A stretch of DNA of 64,000 nucleotides from Paraburkholderia phosphatilytica. Its GTDB lineage: Bacteria > Pseudomonadota > Gammaproteobacteria > Burkholderiales > Burkholderiaceae. The translations under genes and the position numbers were made by a program. The stretch is from NCBI RefSeq assembly GCF_003443895.1, contig NZ_QQOA01000005.1, positions 124,001 to 188,000 on the forward strand. Direction: 5' to 3'. The stretch's first letter is position 1. The number at the start of each line of letters is the position of its first letter. Below, piece after piece: positions 17,670 through 26,483 of this stretch. The notes under the pieces were generated by a model. That model did not search any database. It saw nothing but the letters and a program-made list of their open reading frames with translations, and was not told the origin of the DNA.

Positions 17670-18992
17670 TCAACGTGCTCCGTAGATCGCGCGCGTCACG
17701 ACGTTTTCGAGCCGTTCCTGCTGGCCGCTCGCATGATGCGGATCCAGCTTGCGCGCAAGCGCGTCGTCGGATAGCGATTCGAGCGTGTAGCCGCCCGACA
17801 GGATCTTGCGGCCGAACTCGGTGTCCCACCCTGCGTAGCGATGCTGGCGGAACGCTTCGAGCTCGTCGTGTTCGACGAGGCGCGCGGCGCGTTCCAGCGC
17901 GAGCGCGAGCACGTCGATCGCGCCGACGTGGCCGTGCAGCAGATCCTCGGCGTCGATGCTCTGGCGCCGCACCTTCGCATCGAAGTTCATGCCGCCCGTC
18001 GAGAAGCCGCCATGCCGCACGATCTCGTACAGCGCGAGCGTCATCTCCTCGACGCTGTTCGGGAACTGGTCGGTGTCCCAGCCGTTCTGTGCGTCGCCGC
18101 GGTTCGCGTCGACGCTGCCGAAGATGCCGAGCGCGAACGCGTTCGCCACTTCATGATGGAACGAGTGGCCCGCGAGCGTCGCATGATTCGCCTCGATGTT
18201 CACGCGAATCTCATGCTGCAGGCCGTATTGCGTAAGAAAGCCGTGCACCGTCGCGACGTCGTAGTCGTACTGGTGCTTGGTCGGCTCCTGCGGCTTCGGT
18301 TCGATCAGCAGCGTGCCCGTGAAGCCGATCTTGTGCTTGTACTCGACGACCATGTTGAGGAAACGCGCGAACTGTTCGCGTTCGCGCGCGAGGTCGGTGT
18401 TGAGCAGCGTGTCGTAACCTTCGCGGCCGCCCCACAGTACGTAGTTCGCGCCGCCCAGCTGATGGGTCGCGTCGAGCGCACGGCGCACCTGGTTCGCGGC
18501 CATCGCGAACACCTCGGGGTCGGGGCTCGTCGCGGCGCCCGCCGCATAGCGCGGATTCGAGAACAGGTTCGCGGTGCCCCACAGCAGCTTCACGCCGCTG
18601 TCCTGCTGCTTCCTCGCGAGATACTCGGTAAGCCGCGCGACGTTGTCGACGTACTGACGGATGTCCTTGCCTTCGGGCGCGACGTCGGTGTCGTGGAACG
18701 TGTAGTAGGGGGTGCCCAGACGCGTGAACAGCTCGAACGCGGCGTCGGCCTTCTGCTGCGCGCGCTCCATCGCGTCGCCGGGCTGCTGCCACGGACGGTG
18801 GAACGTGCCATGGCCGAACATGTCGACACCGGGCCACACGAACGAATGCCAGTAGCAGACGGCGATGCGCAGATGCTCTTCCATCGTCTTGCCGAGCACT
18901 TCCTTCTCGCGGTCGTAGTAGCGGTACGCAAGCGGATTGTCGGACTGCGGTCCTTCGTAGCGAACGGGCGGGATGTGCTCGAACATCGACAT
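17670..18992 (-). CDS. xylA: xylose isomerase
   Basis: This 440-residue cytosolic metalloenzyme interconverts D-xylose and D-xylulose. Active-site landmarks are F-H-D-T-D-V-A-P (catalytic His and Asp near residue 103), W-G-G-R-E-G-Y, the metal-binding E-P-K-P near residue 235, and [17 protein letters not shown] near residue 270. A GGAGA site precedes the ATG by 6 bases, and a second in-frame ATG two codons later is less likely. Length matches the class II enzymes of proteobacteria. The gene is divergent from xylR, with about 280 bases of shared control region, and is followed closely by xylB. Confidence 0.95.
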   Translation of the reverse strand: MSMFEHIPPVRYEGPQSDNPLAYRYYDREKEVLGKTMEEHLRIAVCYWHSFVWPGVDMFGHGTFHRPWQQPGDAMERAQQKADAAFELFTRLGTPYYTFHDTDVAPEGKDIRQYVDNVARLTEYLARKQQDSGVKLLWGTANLFSNPRYAAGAATSPDPEVFAMAANQVRRALDATHQLGGANYVLWGGREGYDTLLNTDLAREREQFARFLNMVVEYKHKIGFTGTLLIEPKPQEPTKHQYDYDVATVHGFLTQYGLQHEIRVNIEANHATLAGHSFHHEVANAFALGIFGSVDANRGDAQNGWDTDQFPNSVEEMTLALYEIVRHGGFSTGGMNFDAKVRRQSIDAEDLLHGHVGAIDVLALALERAARLVEHDELEAFRQHRYAGWDTEFGRKILSGGYTLESLSDDALARKLDPHHASGQQERLENVVTRAIYGAR

Positions 18993-19275
18993 GGCGTGTC
19001 TCCGGATCATTGGTATCGGCGGGTGGATCGGGCATCGGGTGCGGCGCTTCGGGCCACGCGCCACGCGTCCATCATGCACCGGCCGGCACGCGCGTGCAGC
19101 AGCGCGTGCCGGGGCGTGGCTGCGCCCGCGGCGTGCCGTCATGCTGCCAGCGTTCGCGTCGACGCGGCAATTGTGAAATCTACCAGCCGGCGTGACGTTT
19201 ATCGCCGGTTCGCGCGGCGCGCGTCGCGACGAGGCTGCGCGCGGCCTACAATGGTCGGCTGTTGGCGCCCGTGAC
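18993..19275 (+). promoter_or_regulatory. divergent xylA / xylR control region with an 11-bp inverted repeat
   Basis: The region between the two divergent starts contains a perfect inverted repeat at 19083-19112, with arms CCGGCACGCGC and GCGCGTGCCGG and an 8-base spacer. It could bind a dimeric regulator or fold in the xylA leader. A TACAAT hexamer at 19247-19252, about 24 bases before the xylR start, is a plausible -10 box, but no good -35 is seen. Known AraC-type XylR proteins bind upstream of xylA; whether this repeat is their site is inference. Confidence 0.4.
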
Positions 19276-20595
19276 ATGACACATGACACACCGATCGCGA
19301 TGACCCGACCCAATCCATCCCGGCCTCAGTCCGCACCTTTCGTGCAACCTGCGCAGCACGCAGCGCATCCGACCCATCGGATCGCGCTGCTGTTCAACGC
19401 GAACAAGGTGTACGACCGCGAGATCATCGCGGGCATCGGCGGTTATCTGCAGTCTACCCGCGTGGCATGGGACCTGTTTCTCGAGGAAGACTTCCGCTGC
19501 CGGCTCGACGGCATCGAGCATTTCGACGGCGACGGCATCATCGCCGACTTCGACGACCCCGCGGTCTGCGACGCGCTGCGCGATTTCCGGCTGCCGGTCG
19601 TCGCGGTCGGCTCGTCGTACGAGGACGATGCGGGCTATCCTGAAGGCGTGCCGTACATCGCGACGGACAACGCGAAGCTCGTCTCGCTCGCGTACACGCA
19701 TCTGCTCGGCGCAGGGCTGCCGAACGTCGCGCTGTACAGCCTGCCCGAAGCCGCGGAGAACCGCTGGGCGCAAGAGCGCGAACTCGCGTTCGCAAAACTG
19801 TGGCGCGCGGAGCACGAGGACCGGCCAGCTGAGATCTTTCGCGGGCTGCCCACCAGCGCGCCGGTGTGGAACCGCGCGCTCGAAGCGCTGACCGCCTGGC
19901 TCGCGGCGTTGCCCAAACCTGTGGGCATCATCGCGGTGACGGATGCGCGGGCGCGGCATCTGCTTCAGGCGTGCGTGCTCGCCGGCATTCCCGTGCCCGA
20001 GCAGGTCGCGATCATCGGCATCGACAACGATCCGCTGACGCGCACGCTCGCGCGCATTCCGCTGTCGTCCGTGATCCAGGGCACCGAAGAGATGGGCCGC
20101 ACGGCGGCGCATCTGCTGCACCGCATGCTGCTCGGCGCGCGTTTTCCGGGGCGGCGCATCCTGGTGCCGCCCGTTGGCATCAACGTGCTCGAATCGACGC
20201 GCCACGAGCCGCTGTCAAGCCCACATGTCATGCGCGCGCGGCACTTCATTCGCCAGTACGCGTGCCAGGGTATTCGCACCGAGCAGGTGGCGGATTACGT
20301 GGGCGTGTCGCGCTCGTCGCTTGAAGAGTATTTCCGCCGCGAACTGCACTGCACCGTGCATCAGGAGATCCTGCGCCACAAGCTCGATGCGGCGAAGGCG
20401 CTGCTCGCGCAGGGCGGCGTGTCGGGCGCGGAGGTCGCGATCCGTTGCGGCTTCACGTCGCTGCAGTACATGTACGCGGTGTTTCGCCGCGAACTGAACT
20501 GCACGCCGCGCGAATACCAGGCACAGGCGGAGGCGCAGGCGGTGGCTTCATCCGCGGTGTCCGGGTCTTCCGGTCGTGACGTCGGCGCACGCTAG
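19276..20595 (+). CDS. xylR: XylR-type xylose operon regulator (LacI-like sensor, AraC DNA-binding domain)
   Basis: This 439-residue activator has an N-terminal periplasmic-binding-protein-like sensor (about residues 35-300, beginning [15 protein letters not shown], with the LacI-type [12 protein letters not shown] near residue 240) and a C-terminal AraC/XylS domain with two helix-turn-helix units, the second ending [11 protein letters not shown]. This order is diagnostic of E. coli-type XylR, which binds xylose and activates xylA. I chose the ATG at 19276; ATG 19300 is an alternative, and the longer frame from 19192 has no support. A low-complexity Ala/Ser tail follows the last helix. Confidence 0.88.
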   Translation: MTHDTPIAMTRPNPSRPQSAPFVQPAQHAAHPTHRIALLFNANKVYDREIIAGIGGYLQSTRVAWDLFLEEDFRCRLDGIEHFDGDGIIADFDDPAVCDALRDFRLPVVAVGSSYEDDAGYPEGVPYIATDNAKLVSLAYTHLLGAGLPNVALYSLPEAAENRWAQERELAFAKLWRAEHEDRPAEIFRGLPTSAPVWNRALEALTAWLAALPKPVGIIAVTDARARHLLQACVLAGIPVPEQVAIIGIDNDPLTRTLARIPLSSVIQGTEEMGRTAAHLLHRMLLGARFPGRRILVPPVGINVLESTRHEPLSSPHVMRARHFIRQYACQGIRTEQVADYVGVSRSSLEEYFRRELHCTVHQEILRHKLDAAKALLAQGGVSGAEVAIRCGFTSLQYMYAVFRRELNCTPREYQAQAEAQAVASSAVSGSSGRDVGAR

Positions 20596-20641
20596 TTTTT
20601 CAATCCGCGTTTTCCATCATCAACACGAGACCCGAGACCAC

Positions 20642-21724
20642 ATGATCAGTCCTGCTCACCTGTCTTCCGAACCGTGGGGCACGCTGCCCGGCGGCGAGCC
20701 CGTGCGCCTTTACACGCTGCGCAACGCGCACGGCATGAAGGTGACGGTCAGCGATCTGGGCGCGACGCTTGTGTCGTGGCATGCGCCCGATCGCAGCGGA
20801 CGGGTTGCCGACATCCTGCTCGGTCACGACACGCCGCAAGGCTATCTCGACGCGACCACCTACATGGGCGGGTTGATCGGCCGCTGGGCGAACCGCATCG
20901 GCAATGCGCGCTTCACGCTGGATGGCGTCGACTATCCGGTGGACCGCAATGAGGGGCCCAATCTGCTGCATGGCGGCAACGCGGGTTTTCATCGCGCGCT
21001 GTGGCAGGTGCACGTTGCTGGCGACGAAGGCGGCGCGCTCGTGCTGCGTCATGAATCGCCTGAAGGCGAAGCGGGCTTTCCGGGCAACCTGACGGTGCAG
21101 GTCACCTACACGCTTGCCGACGACGGCACACTCGCGATCGTCTACGACGCGTTGACCGACGCGCCGACGCCGCTGAACCTGACGAGCCACGGCTACTTCA
21201 ATCTGACGGGCGACCCGGCGCACGACATTCGCGGCCATGTCGCAACGATCGATGCCGACGCATTTCTCGAAGTGAACGAAGGGCTGATTCCGTGCGGTCG
21301 CGCGGACGTGACCGGCAGCGCGTTCGATTTTCGCGCGAGCGCGCCGATCGGCGCGCGGCTCGACTGGCCGCATGCACAGCTGACGCTCGCGGCGGGGTTC
21401 GATCACTGTTACGTGCTGCGTGACAACGAGGCAGGCAATAGCGCAGTTGTTCGCGAAGTCGCGAGCATGTACGACCCGGCAAGCGGCCGCGAACTGACGG
21501 TGTTCACCGACCAGCGCGGCCTGCAGTTCTACACCGGCAATCATCTGGGCGGCACGCCGATGCGCGGCGGTCCGGGGCGCCAGTACGCGGGCCTCTGTCT
21601 CGAAGCGGGCGGCTTTCCGAACCAGATCAATTTCGACGCTGCCGCCGAGCGCGAAGCCTGCGTGCTGCGGTCGGGTCAGCGCTATCGTCAGGAGACGCGC
21701 TACCGCGTCGGCGTGCGTGACTGA
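20642..21724 (+). CDS. galM: aldose 1-epimerase (mutarotase)
   Basis: This 360-residue epimerase interconverts the alpha and beta anomers of free sugars and here probably supplies the xylose anomer used by the isomerase. Family landmarks are the N-R-I-G-N-A-R-F segment near residue 83, N-L-L-H-G-G near residue 104 (active-site His), L-T-S-H-G-Y-F-N-L near residue 180 (second His), G-F-D-H-C-Y near residue 249 and the catalytic-Glu context L-E-A-G-G-F-P near residue 322. It follows xylR by about 46 bases on the same strand and may be co-transcribed with it. No signal peptide is visible, so it is cytosolic. Confidence 0.88.
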   Translation: MISPAHLSSEPWGTLPGGEPVRLYTLRNAHGMKVTVSDLGATLVSWHAPDRSGRVADILLGHDTPQGYLDATTYMGGLIGRWANRIGNARFTLDGVDYPVDRNEGPNLLHGGNAGFHRALWQVHVAGDEGGALVLRHESPEGEAGFPGNLTVQVTYTLADDGTLAIVYDALTDAPTPLNLTSHGYFNLTGDPAHDIRGHVATIDADAFLEVNEGLIPCGRADVTGSAFDFRASAPIGARLDWPHAQLTLAAGFDHCYVLRDNEAGNSAVVREVASMYDPASGRELTVFTDQRGLQFYTGNHLGGTPMRGGPGRQYAGLCLEAGGFPNQINFDAAAEREACVLRSGQRYRQETRYRVGVRD

Positions 21725-22270
21725 AGCGACTGAACTGTCGCGACAATCGCCATAACCGCGCCAGGGACATCGTCCGGCATCGCACACTCGCGCGTTCGGT
21801 TGTCGTAGCCTTTGCAGTGCGGCGTGACGAATTTGCAAAGCACGATAAATCGCTTCAGTCCCGAGCGGGTGCTCGCTAGCATGATGGCAGCACCTGTCGT
21901 GAGGCGTTTCGAACGCTCGCGTATCCGGCGTTCGCATGCCGACGGTTCGCGTCCTACGCAATTGCGTCGCACGGACTCCACACACAGGCTCGCCAAAGCG
22001 CGAGAATAGCAACATGCGTCGCGGCATCCTCGATGTTCGAGGAGCGTTGCGCGGTTTGGTCGATGGGCGTCGCGCGCCGTTCGGGCATGCACGGCGCGCA
22101 TGCACCATCGCGAGGCCAGCGCCTGCCGCACGCTGCACCAGCAAACGACACGCGGTTCGCCGTGAACCGCCGGACAAGGCCCGGCGGGATACCCGAAGTC
22201 GGGCTCAAGTGGGCACGGGGCTTGCTCCGCTCGACGGTGGACACGCGCTATCGAAGGAGATCGTCGCCTC
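21725..22270 (+). promoter_or_regulatory. 546-bp gap before the rhodanese gene with a run of short hairpins
   Basis: No convincing gene is seen here. The last 120 bases hold three adjacent stem-loops: GCGGTTC/GAACCGC (22152-22170), GCCGG/CCGGC (22169-22185) and CCCGA/TCGGG (22192-22203). They end about 70 bases before the ATG of the rhodanese gene and after them comes an AAGGAG site (22254-22259). The arrangement could be a structured 5' leader or attenuator, but I do not recognise any known riboswitch. Confidence 0.35.
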
Positions 22271-23860
22271 ATGACCGAAGTCAGCCGACGCACGCCTCGC
22301 GATGTGCAGCGCGCGCTGTTCCAGCGCCGCGAAATCGCACTGATCGACGTACGCGAAGAAGATCCGCACGCACACAGTCACCCGCTTTTCGCTGCCAACC
22401 TGCCGCTGTCGAAGCTCGAACTCGAAGCCCCCATACGGTTGCCGCGCCTCACGGTCCCGATCGTCGTATTCGACGGCGGCGAAGGGCTCGCGAAGCGCGC
22501 GCTCACGAAGCTCACCGAACTCGGCTACACCGACGTCGCGCTGCTCGATGGCGGTCTGCGCGGCTGGGCTGCGGGCGGCGGCGAACTGTTCCAGGACGTC
22601 AATGTGCCGAGCAAGGCGTTCGGCGAGTTCGTCGAGGCGCGGTGTCATACGCCGTCGCTCGACCCGAAGCAACTGCGCGCGTTCTTCGACAGCGACGCAA
22701 CGGTCGTCGTGCTCGACGCGCGACGCTTCGACGAATACCAGACCATGAGCGTGCCCGGCAGCATCAGCGTGCCGGGCGGCGAACTTGTGATGCGGGCGCG
22801 CCAGCTCGTGCCCGATCCCGACACACAGATCGTGATCAGCAGTGGCGCGCGCACCCGCGCGATCATCGGCGCGCAGTCGCTGATCAACGCGGGCGTGCCG
22901 AATCCGGTTGCGGCGCTGCGCAACGGTACGATGGGCTGGCTCCTTGCAGGCGAGACGCTCGCGCACGGTGAGGCTCGCAGCTTCGAGCCGAAGTTCGACG
23001 ACAAGGTGCGTGTCGAAGCCGCCGCGCAGTCGCGCGAGGTGGCGGAACGCGCGCGCGTGGGGCGCACGACGCGCGACGAAGCGCGCCGCTGGGCCGACGA
23101 GGCGACCCGCACGGTCTACCGCTTCGACGTGCGCACGCCGGAGGAATATGCGGCGGGGCACATCCCCGGGTTTCGCAACGCGCCGGGCGGTCAACTCGTG
23201 CAGGAGACCGATGCGTTCGCGCCGGTGCGCGGCGCGCGCGTGATTCTCGCGGACCACGACGGCGTGCGCGCGAACATGACCGCGTCGTGGCTCGCGCAGA
23301 TGAACATCGACGTGTATGTGGTGGAAGGCGTGACGCTCGCGGATCTGGTCGAGACCACGATGCCGCCGGTGCGCAACGCGATCGCGCCGCCGGCCGCCGA
23401 CGAGATCGATCCCGCCGAACTGCAGGCGCGGCTGAAAGAGCCGGGCACGGTGCTGCTCGATTTCACGTCGAGCGTAAACTATGCGAAGCGTCACATCCCG
23501 GGCGCGTGGTTCGCGTTGCGCTCGCAGCTTGCGGACGCGGTGCGCGCGTTTCCCGATGCCGAGCGCTACGTCGCGACGTGCGGCAGCAGTGCGCTCGCGC
23601 GCTTCGCGGCGCCGGAGATCGCGGCGCTGACCGGCAAGCCTGTGCAGGTGCTCGCGGGCGGTACGCAGGCATGGATCGATGCGGGGCTGCCGCTCGAACA
23701 TGGCGAGACGCGGCTCGCGTCGCCGACCATCGACCGCTACCGGCGGCCGTATGAAGGCACGTGCAGCTCGCGGGAAACGATGAGCGCGTATCTCGAGTGG
23801 GAAGCGGCGCTCGTCGCGCAGCTCGAGCGCGACGGCACGCATGGGTTCTATGTGATCTGA
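22271..23860 (+). CDS. multidomain rhodanese-like sulfurtransferase
   Basis: This 529-residue protein contains four rhodanese-like domains in tandem, at about residues 8-105, 125-225, 270-360 and 375-480. The active-loop cysteine is missing from the first three: the loops read F-D-G-G-E-G-L, I-S-S-G-A-R-T and A-D-H-D-G-V-R. Only the fourth has it, at C437 in V-A-T-C-G-S-S-A. The first three probably act in binding or structure while the fourth can carry a persulfide. The short C-terminal extension (Y-R-R-P-Y-E-G and following) is typical of multi-rhodanese proteins linked to thiosulfate or cysteine sulfur handling. The start follows an AAGGAG site at a 12-base distance. No neighbour indicates the sulfur acceptor. 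Confidence 0.82.
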   Translation: MTEVSRRTPRDVQRALFQRREIALIDVREEDPHAHSHPLFAANLPLSKLELEAPIRLPRLTVPIVVFDGGEGLAKRALTKLTELGYTDVALLDGGLRGWAAGGGELFQDVNVPSKAFGEFVEARCHTPSLDPKQLRAFFDSDATVVVLDARRFDEYQTMSVPGSISVPGGELVMRARQLVPDPDTQIVISSGARTRAIIGAQSLINAGVPNPVAALRNGTMGWLLAGETLAHGEARSFEPKFDDKVRVEAAAQSREVAERARVGRTTRDEARRWADEATRTVYRFDVRTPEEYAAGHIPGFRNAPGGQLVQETDAFAPVRGARVILADHDGVRANMTASWLAQMNIDVYVVEGVTLADLVETTMPPVRNAIAPPAADEIDPAELQARLKEPGTVLLDFTSSVNYAKRHIPGAWFALRSQLADAVRAFPDAERYVATCGSSALARFAAPEIAALTGKPVQVLAGGTQAWIDAGLPLEHGETRLASPTIDRYRRPYEGTCSSRETMSAYLEWEAALVAQLERDGTHGFYVI

Positions 23861-23890
23861 GTGCGTGACGCCGTGTCGGATAGCTGGAGG

Positions 23891-24541
23891 CTAGATGGCG
23901 GAAAGCAGTTTCTTCGGGCTGCTTCCGATTGCTGCTGCTTGATGGCTCTGTACGGGTGAGATAGTTGTCCAGCAATCGCGCCTGAGCGCGCTGCAGTGGC
24001 TTGTTGACCGTGACCCATGACTTGCCCAAAGCCTCGGCCGTGGTCTGTTGATCAAGGCTGTCGACCAGGTGCACGTAAAACGTCTGCGCCTCGATGGTCG
24101 TCCACCTGTCGATGATCGCGGCGACAAAATCCGTTGTCAGTTCGAGACGTTCCTGCAATTGGGGGACGTGAGTGAATACCGCGAGAGTCGATCGCTTCAT
24201 GCCTTTGTCCTGTCCAGTCCTTGACCGGACAGGACAAAGGCTTCGCCATAACTTTGCTTCGCTTCTGCCGGCCCGATGCCGACGGCTACCCGGGCGTCCT
24301 AACGCTCTCCCTGCGGGCTGGACGCAATGAGATCAACACGGAGCGCGACCGCGCATCGAAGCCCCTGGCTCGCTCGCTTCGGGACGATCTGAAAGCCGTC
24401 TCCACGGAACGTCTCAGCTTTGACCTTGTATGGCTTTTCGAGTTGGCGAAGCACCGCCTTCATCGCGTCGATGAAGGCAACCGGATTGTCAGTCTTGCGC
24501 GACTGGATCAGGTCGCCAGTCAATACCGCTTTGATCACCAT
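23891..24541 (-). pseudogene. SatD-like gene broken by an in-frame stop and a frameshift
   Basis: The minus-strand reading starts M-V-I-K-A-V-L-T-G-D-L-I-Q-S-R, like the SatD family, and reaches a TAG at 24301-24299. The same frame continues immediately with D-A-R-V-A-V-G-I-G and S-Y-G-E-A-F-V-L-S-G-Q-G-L-D, typical of the SatD middle, then ends at a TGA (24199-24197). The C-terminal part resumes in another frame at 24200 (K-R-S-T-L-A-V-F-T) and includes a helix-turn-helix-like segment (D-Q-Q-T-T-A-E-A-L-G-K-S-W). At least two lesions therefore split an ancestral gene of about 210 codons, and its 3' end near 23891 is uncertain. SatD function is not well established. A recoded or split gene is the alternative, but TAG plus frameshift favours decay. 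Confidence 0.65.
24201..24241. repeat. perfect 15-bp inverted repeat at the SatD-like frameshift
   Basis: GCCTTTGTCCTGTCC (24201-24215) and its exact reverse complement (24227-24241) enclose an 11-base loop. The repeat lies inside the coding region just before the point where the reading frame changes. Removing the 11 bases read AGGACAAAGGC on the minus strand (24211-24201) joins G-L-D directly to M-K-R-S-T-L in one frame, suggesting that the arm arose by templated insertion. Confidence 0.8.
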
Positions 24542-24568
24542 GGGAACCGCAAGCGCGCCATGAACAGG

Positions 24569-24602
24569 CGGCCATAGTAGCTTCTAGAGGCTACTATGGC
24601 CG
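24569..24602. repeat. 13-bp inverted repeat between two minus-strand genes
   Basis: Arms CGGCCATAGTAGC (24569-24581) and GCTACTATGGCCG (24590-24602) are perfect, and the 8-base loop contains TCTAGA, so the 34 bases are almost fully palindromic. The repeat lies between the end of the exported-protein gene and the start of the SatD-like remnant, both on the minus strand. No T-run follows on either strand, so it is a weak terminator candidate; it could instead be an operator or a cruciform-prone site. Confidence 0.6.
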
Positions 24603-24641
24603 CAGGTGCAGAGGGTGCTCCATTGCTCTCGTCCGACACGC

Positions 24642-25823
24642 TCACTGCATCCCCGCCGGCAGCTGGTCCACCGGCGGCCGCGATTGCGGCACGTCGCCCG
24701 GCAGTTCCGTGGGCGGCAGATAGCGCGGACCCGTCACGATCCTGTAGCGCGGCAGCGCGTGCCCGCAACGGCCGAGGTCCGTCTTCGGCACGAACACGTC
24801 GTGGATCTCGGTGGCGTTGCCCATCGAGTTCTGGCCGAAGTAGAAGTCGATGCCATTCGGCAGCACCAGGTAGTTGCTGCCGAGCACGCGGTTGTGGTTG
24901 TTCGTCGACAGCGCGCCCGCTTCCGGCATCGACGCATGATCTGCGACGAGCGCGGCCACCACCTTGTCCGACACGAGCTGCACACAATCCGCCGACGGCA
25001 GGAAATCGTTCAGCGTCAGTTCCTTCGCGCGATCGTTGCGCACGTCGTAGAGTGCGAACGTCACGCTGCCGTTCCCGTGCTGCGCGCCGAATCCGTACTG
25101 ATAGTCTTCCCGCGCGAGAAAGAGCATGCGCGGCGACGCCCAGGCCACCGTCACGATGGACTGCGTGTCCGTGTCGTCGCCGCCCATCGGAGGCGTCGAA
25201 GCCGCGCTGTTCACGATGGACGGCATCGTGTCGTCGATCGCCGCGATCCCGGTCTCCGGGTGCACCGCGACCGTTTCCGTCGGCCGGCTGCCAAATGCCG
25301 CGACCGCATCGAGCGTGACGTAGCGGTGATATTCGGTCACGTAGGAAAAGCGCCGCTTCATCGAGAAGCTGCGCTGTTCGCCGGTGCTGCGGTTCCAGAC
25401 GCCGGTGAACGTTTCGCCGTCGTCCGTCGTCTGGCCGACGAACGTCTCGTTGACTGCCTGGGCCTTGCTGCCCTTCGCTGCGGGCGGCACCTGCGCGACG
25501 ATCTCGTCGCCCTGTTGCGACGCCTCCATCCAGACGGTCGTCTCGCGCGGGCGCTCCGTCTCCCAGTACGCGCTGCGCAGCGTCGCGCTCTTCGGCGGCG
25601 GTGACGCGCCATGCGGCAGCTGCGGCGCGACCATCAGGTTCATCTGGAACGTGGTGCCGTCGCTGAACGTGCCTTCGTAGAAGCCGCCCGATACATAGGC
25701 GCCGCTCTTCTCGTCCATTCTGGCGGCAGGGGCGGCATGCGCGCTGTGCGCGCCGAGCGCGCAGCAGAATATGGATGCCACGAACAGCAGGCAACGGAAG
25801 CGTTGAAATGGTGAGCGCCGCAT
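24642..25823 (-). CDS. exported protein of unknown function (possible DUF3298-like C-terminus)
   Basis: This 393-residue protein starts at the ATG at 25823 with a good signal peptide (basic start, C-L-L-F-V-A-S-I core, A-H-A cleavage near residue 30). The longer frame from 26033 is unsupported. The mature part opens with Y-V-S-G-G-F-Y-E-G-T-F-S-D-G and a middle region rich in Thr and Ser. The last 150 residues contain E-L-T-L-N-D-F-L, a F-Y-F-G-Q-N-S-M-G-N-A-T-E segment and a P-K-T-D-L end, which loosely recalls DUF3298/RsiV periplasmic domains. I cannot assign a function. It is monocistronic and divergent from the PPC-domain gene. Confidence 0.65.
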   Translation of the reverse strand: MRRSPFQRFRCLLFVASIFCCALGAHSAHAAPAARMDEKSGAYVSGGFYEGTFSDGTTFQMNLMVAPQLPHGASPPPKSATLRSAYWETERPRETTVWMEASQQGDEIVAQVPPAAKGSKAQAVNETFVGQTTDDGETFTGVWNRSTGEQRSFSMKRRFSYVTEYHRYVTLDAVAAFGSRPTETVAVHPETGIAAIDDTMPSIVNSAASTPPMGGDDTDTQSIVTVAWASPRMLFLAREDYQYGFGAQHGNGSVTFALYDVRNDRAKELTLNDFLPSADCVQLVSDKVVAALVADHASMPEAGALSTNNHNRVLGSNYLVLPNGIDFYFGQNSMGNATEIHDVFVPKTDLGRCGHALPRYRIVTGPRYLPPTELPGDVPQSRPPVDQLPAGMQ

Positions 25824-26054
25824 CGCGCAAGGTCCCCGTGAGATGTCGAATGAATGTGTGCCGCGCGCGGGTTCCTGCCAGCCGGCGTCGCGGATACCGG
25901 AACATCGCATGTCGGGGCGGCGCTGTACGATGGGCGACACCACATAGCAACGCAGGAATCGCGTAATGTGATCGCGTGTGTGCGCTGGCGCACGCTGCGA
26001 GTTCATCCGGCGCGAACATTCAACCGCGAACAACCCCGAACCCTGTCACGAGCG

Positions 26055-26483
26055 ATGATCCAAACCTGTCCTCTACGCCTGTCTCCCGGCGACGATCTGC
26101 GCACTGCGATCGAAGACGCGCTGCGGGAGCACGAAACCGGGCACGCAAGTGAGCACAAAATGCATGCCGCGTTCGTGCTGCAAGGCATCGGCAGCCTTAG
26201 CGTCGCCCAGCTGCGGTTCGCGGGCGCCGATGCACCAACCGAACTGCGCGGCGACCTCGAAATCCTGACGCTCGCCGGCTCCGTGTCGCCCGATGGTGCG
26301 CATCTGCACATGTCGGTGGCCGACGCGCGCGGCCAGGTATCTGGCGGGCATGTGGCGCGCGGCTGCACGGTCCGCACCACGGCCGAACTGCTGCTCGCGC
26401 TGCTGCCGGAACATCGCTTTTCGCGCGAGCTCGATCCGGCCACGGGCTTCCTGGAGCTCAGGGTCCAGTCGCTGGGTCAATAG
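26055..26483 (+). CDS. PPC/DUF296 domain protein
   Basis: This 142-residue protein matches the PPC (plants and prokaryotes conserved) domain. It has an early L-R-L-S-P-G-D-D-L-R, A-A-F-V-L-Q-G-I-G-S-L near residue 38 with the following A-Q-L-R-F, then L-E-I-L-T-L-A-G-S-V near residue 76, H-L-H-M-S-V-A-D near residue 90 and a G-G-H-V-A-R-G-C segment. The histidines of the last two motifs are metal-binding in solved members. The ATG at 26055 is the best start. The 3' end overlaps the convergent SDR gene by 7 bases. Bacterial PPC proteins are small trimers, and their physiological role is not known. Confidence 0.78.
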   Translation: MIQTCPLRLSPGDDLRTAIEDALREHETGHASEHKMHAAFVLQGIGSLSVAQLRFAGADAPTELRGDLEILTLAGSVSPDGAHLHMSVADARGQVSGGHVARGCTVRTTAELLLALLPEHRFSRELDPATGFLELRVQSLGQ

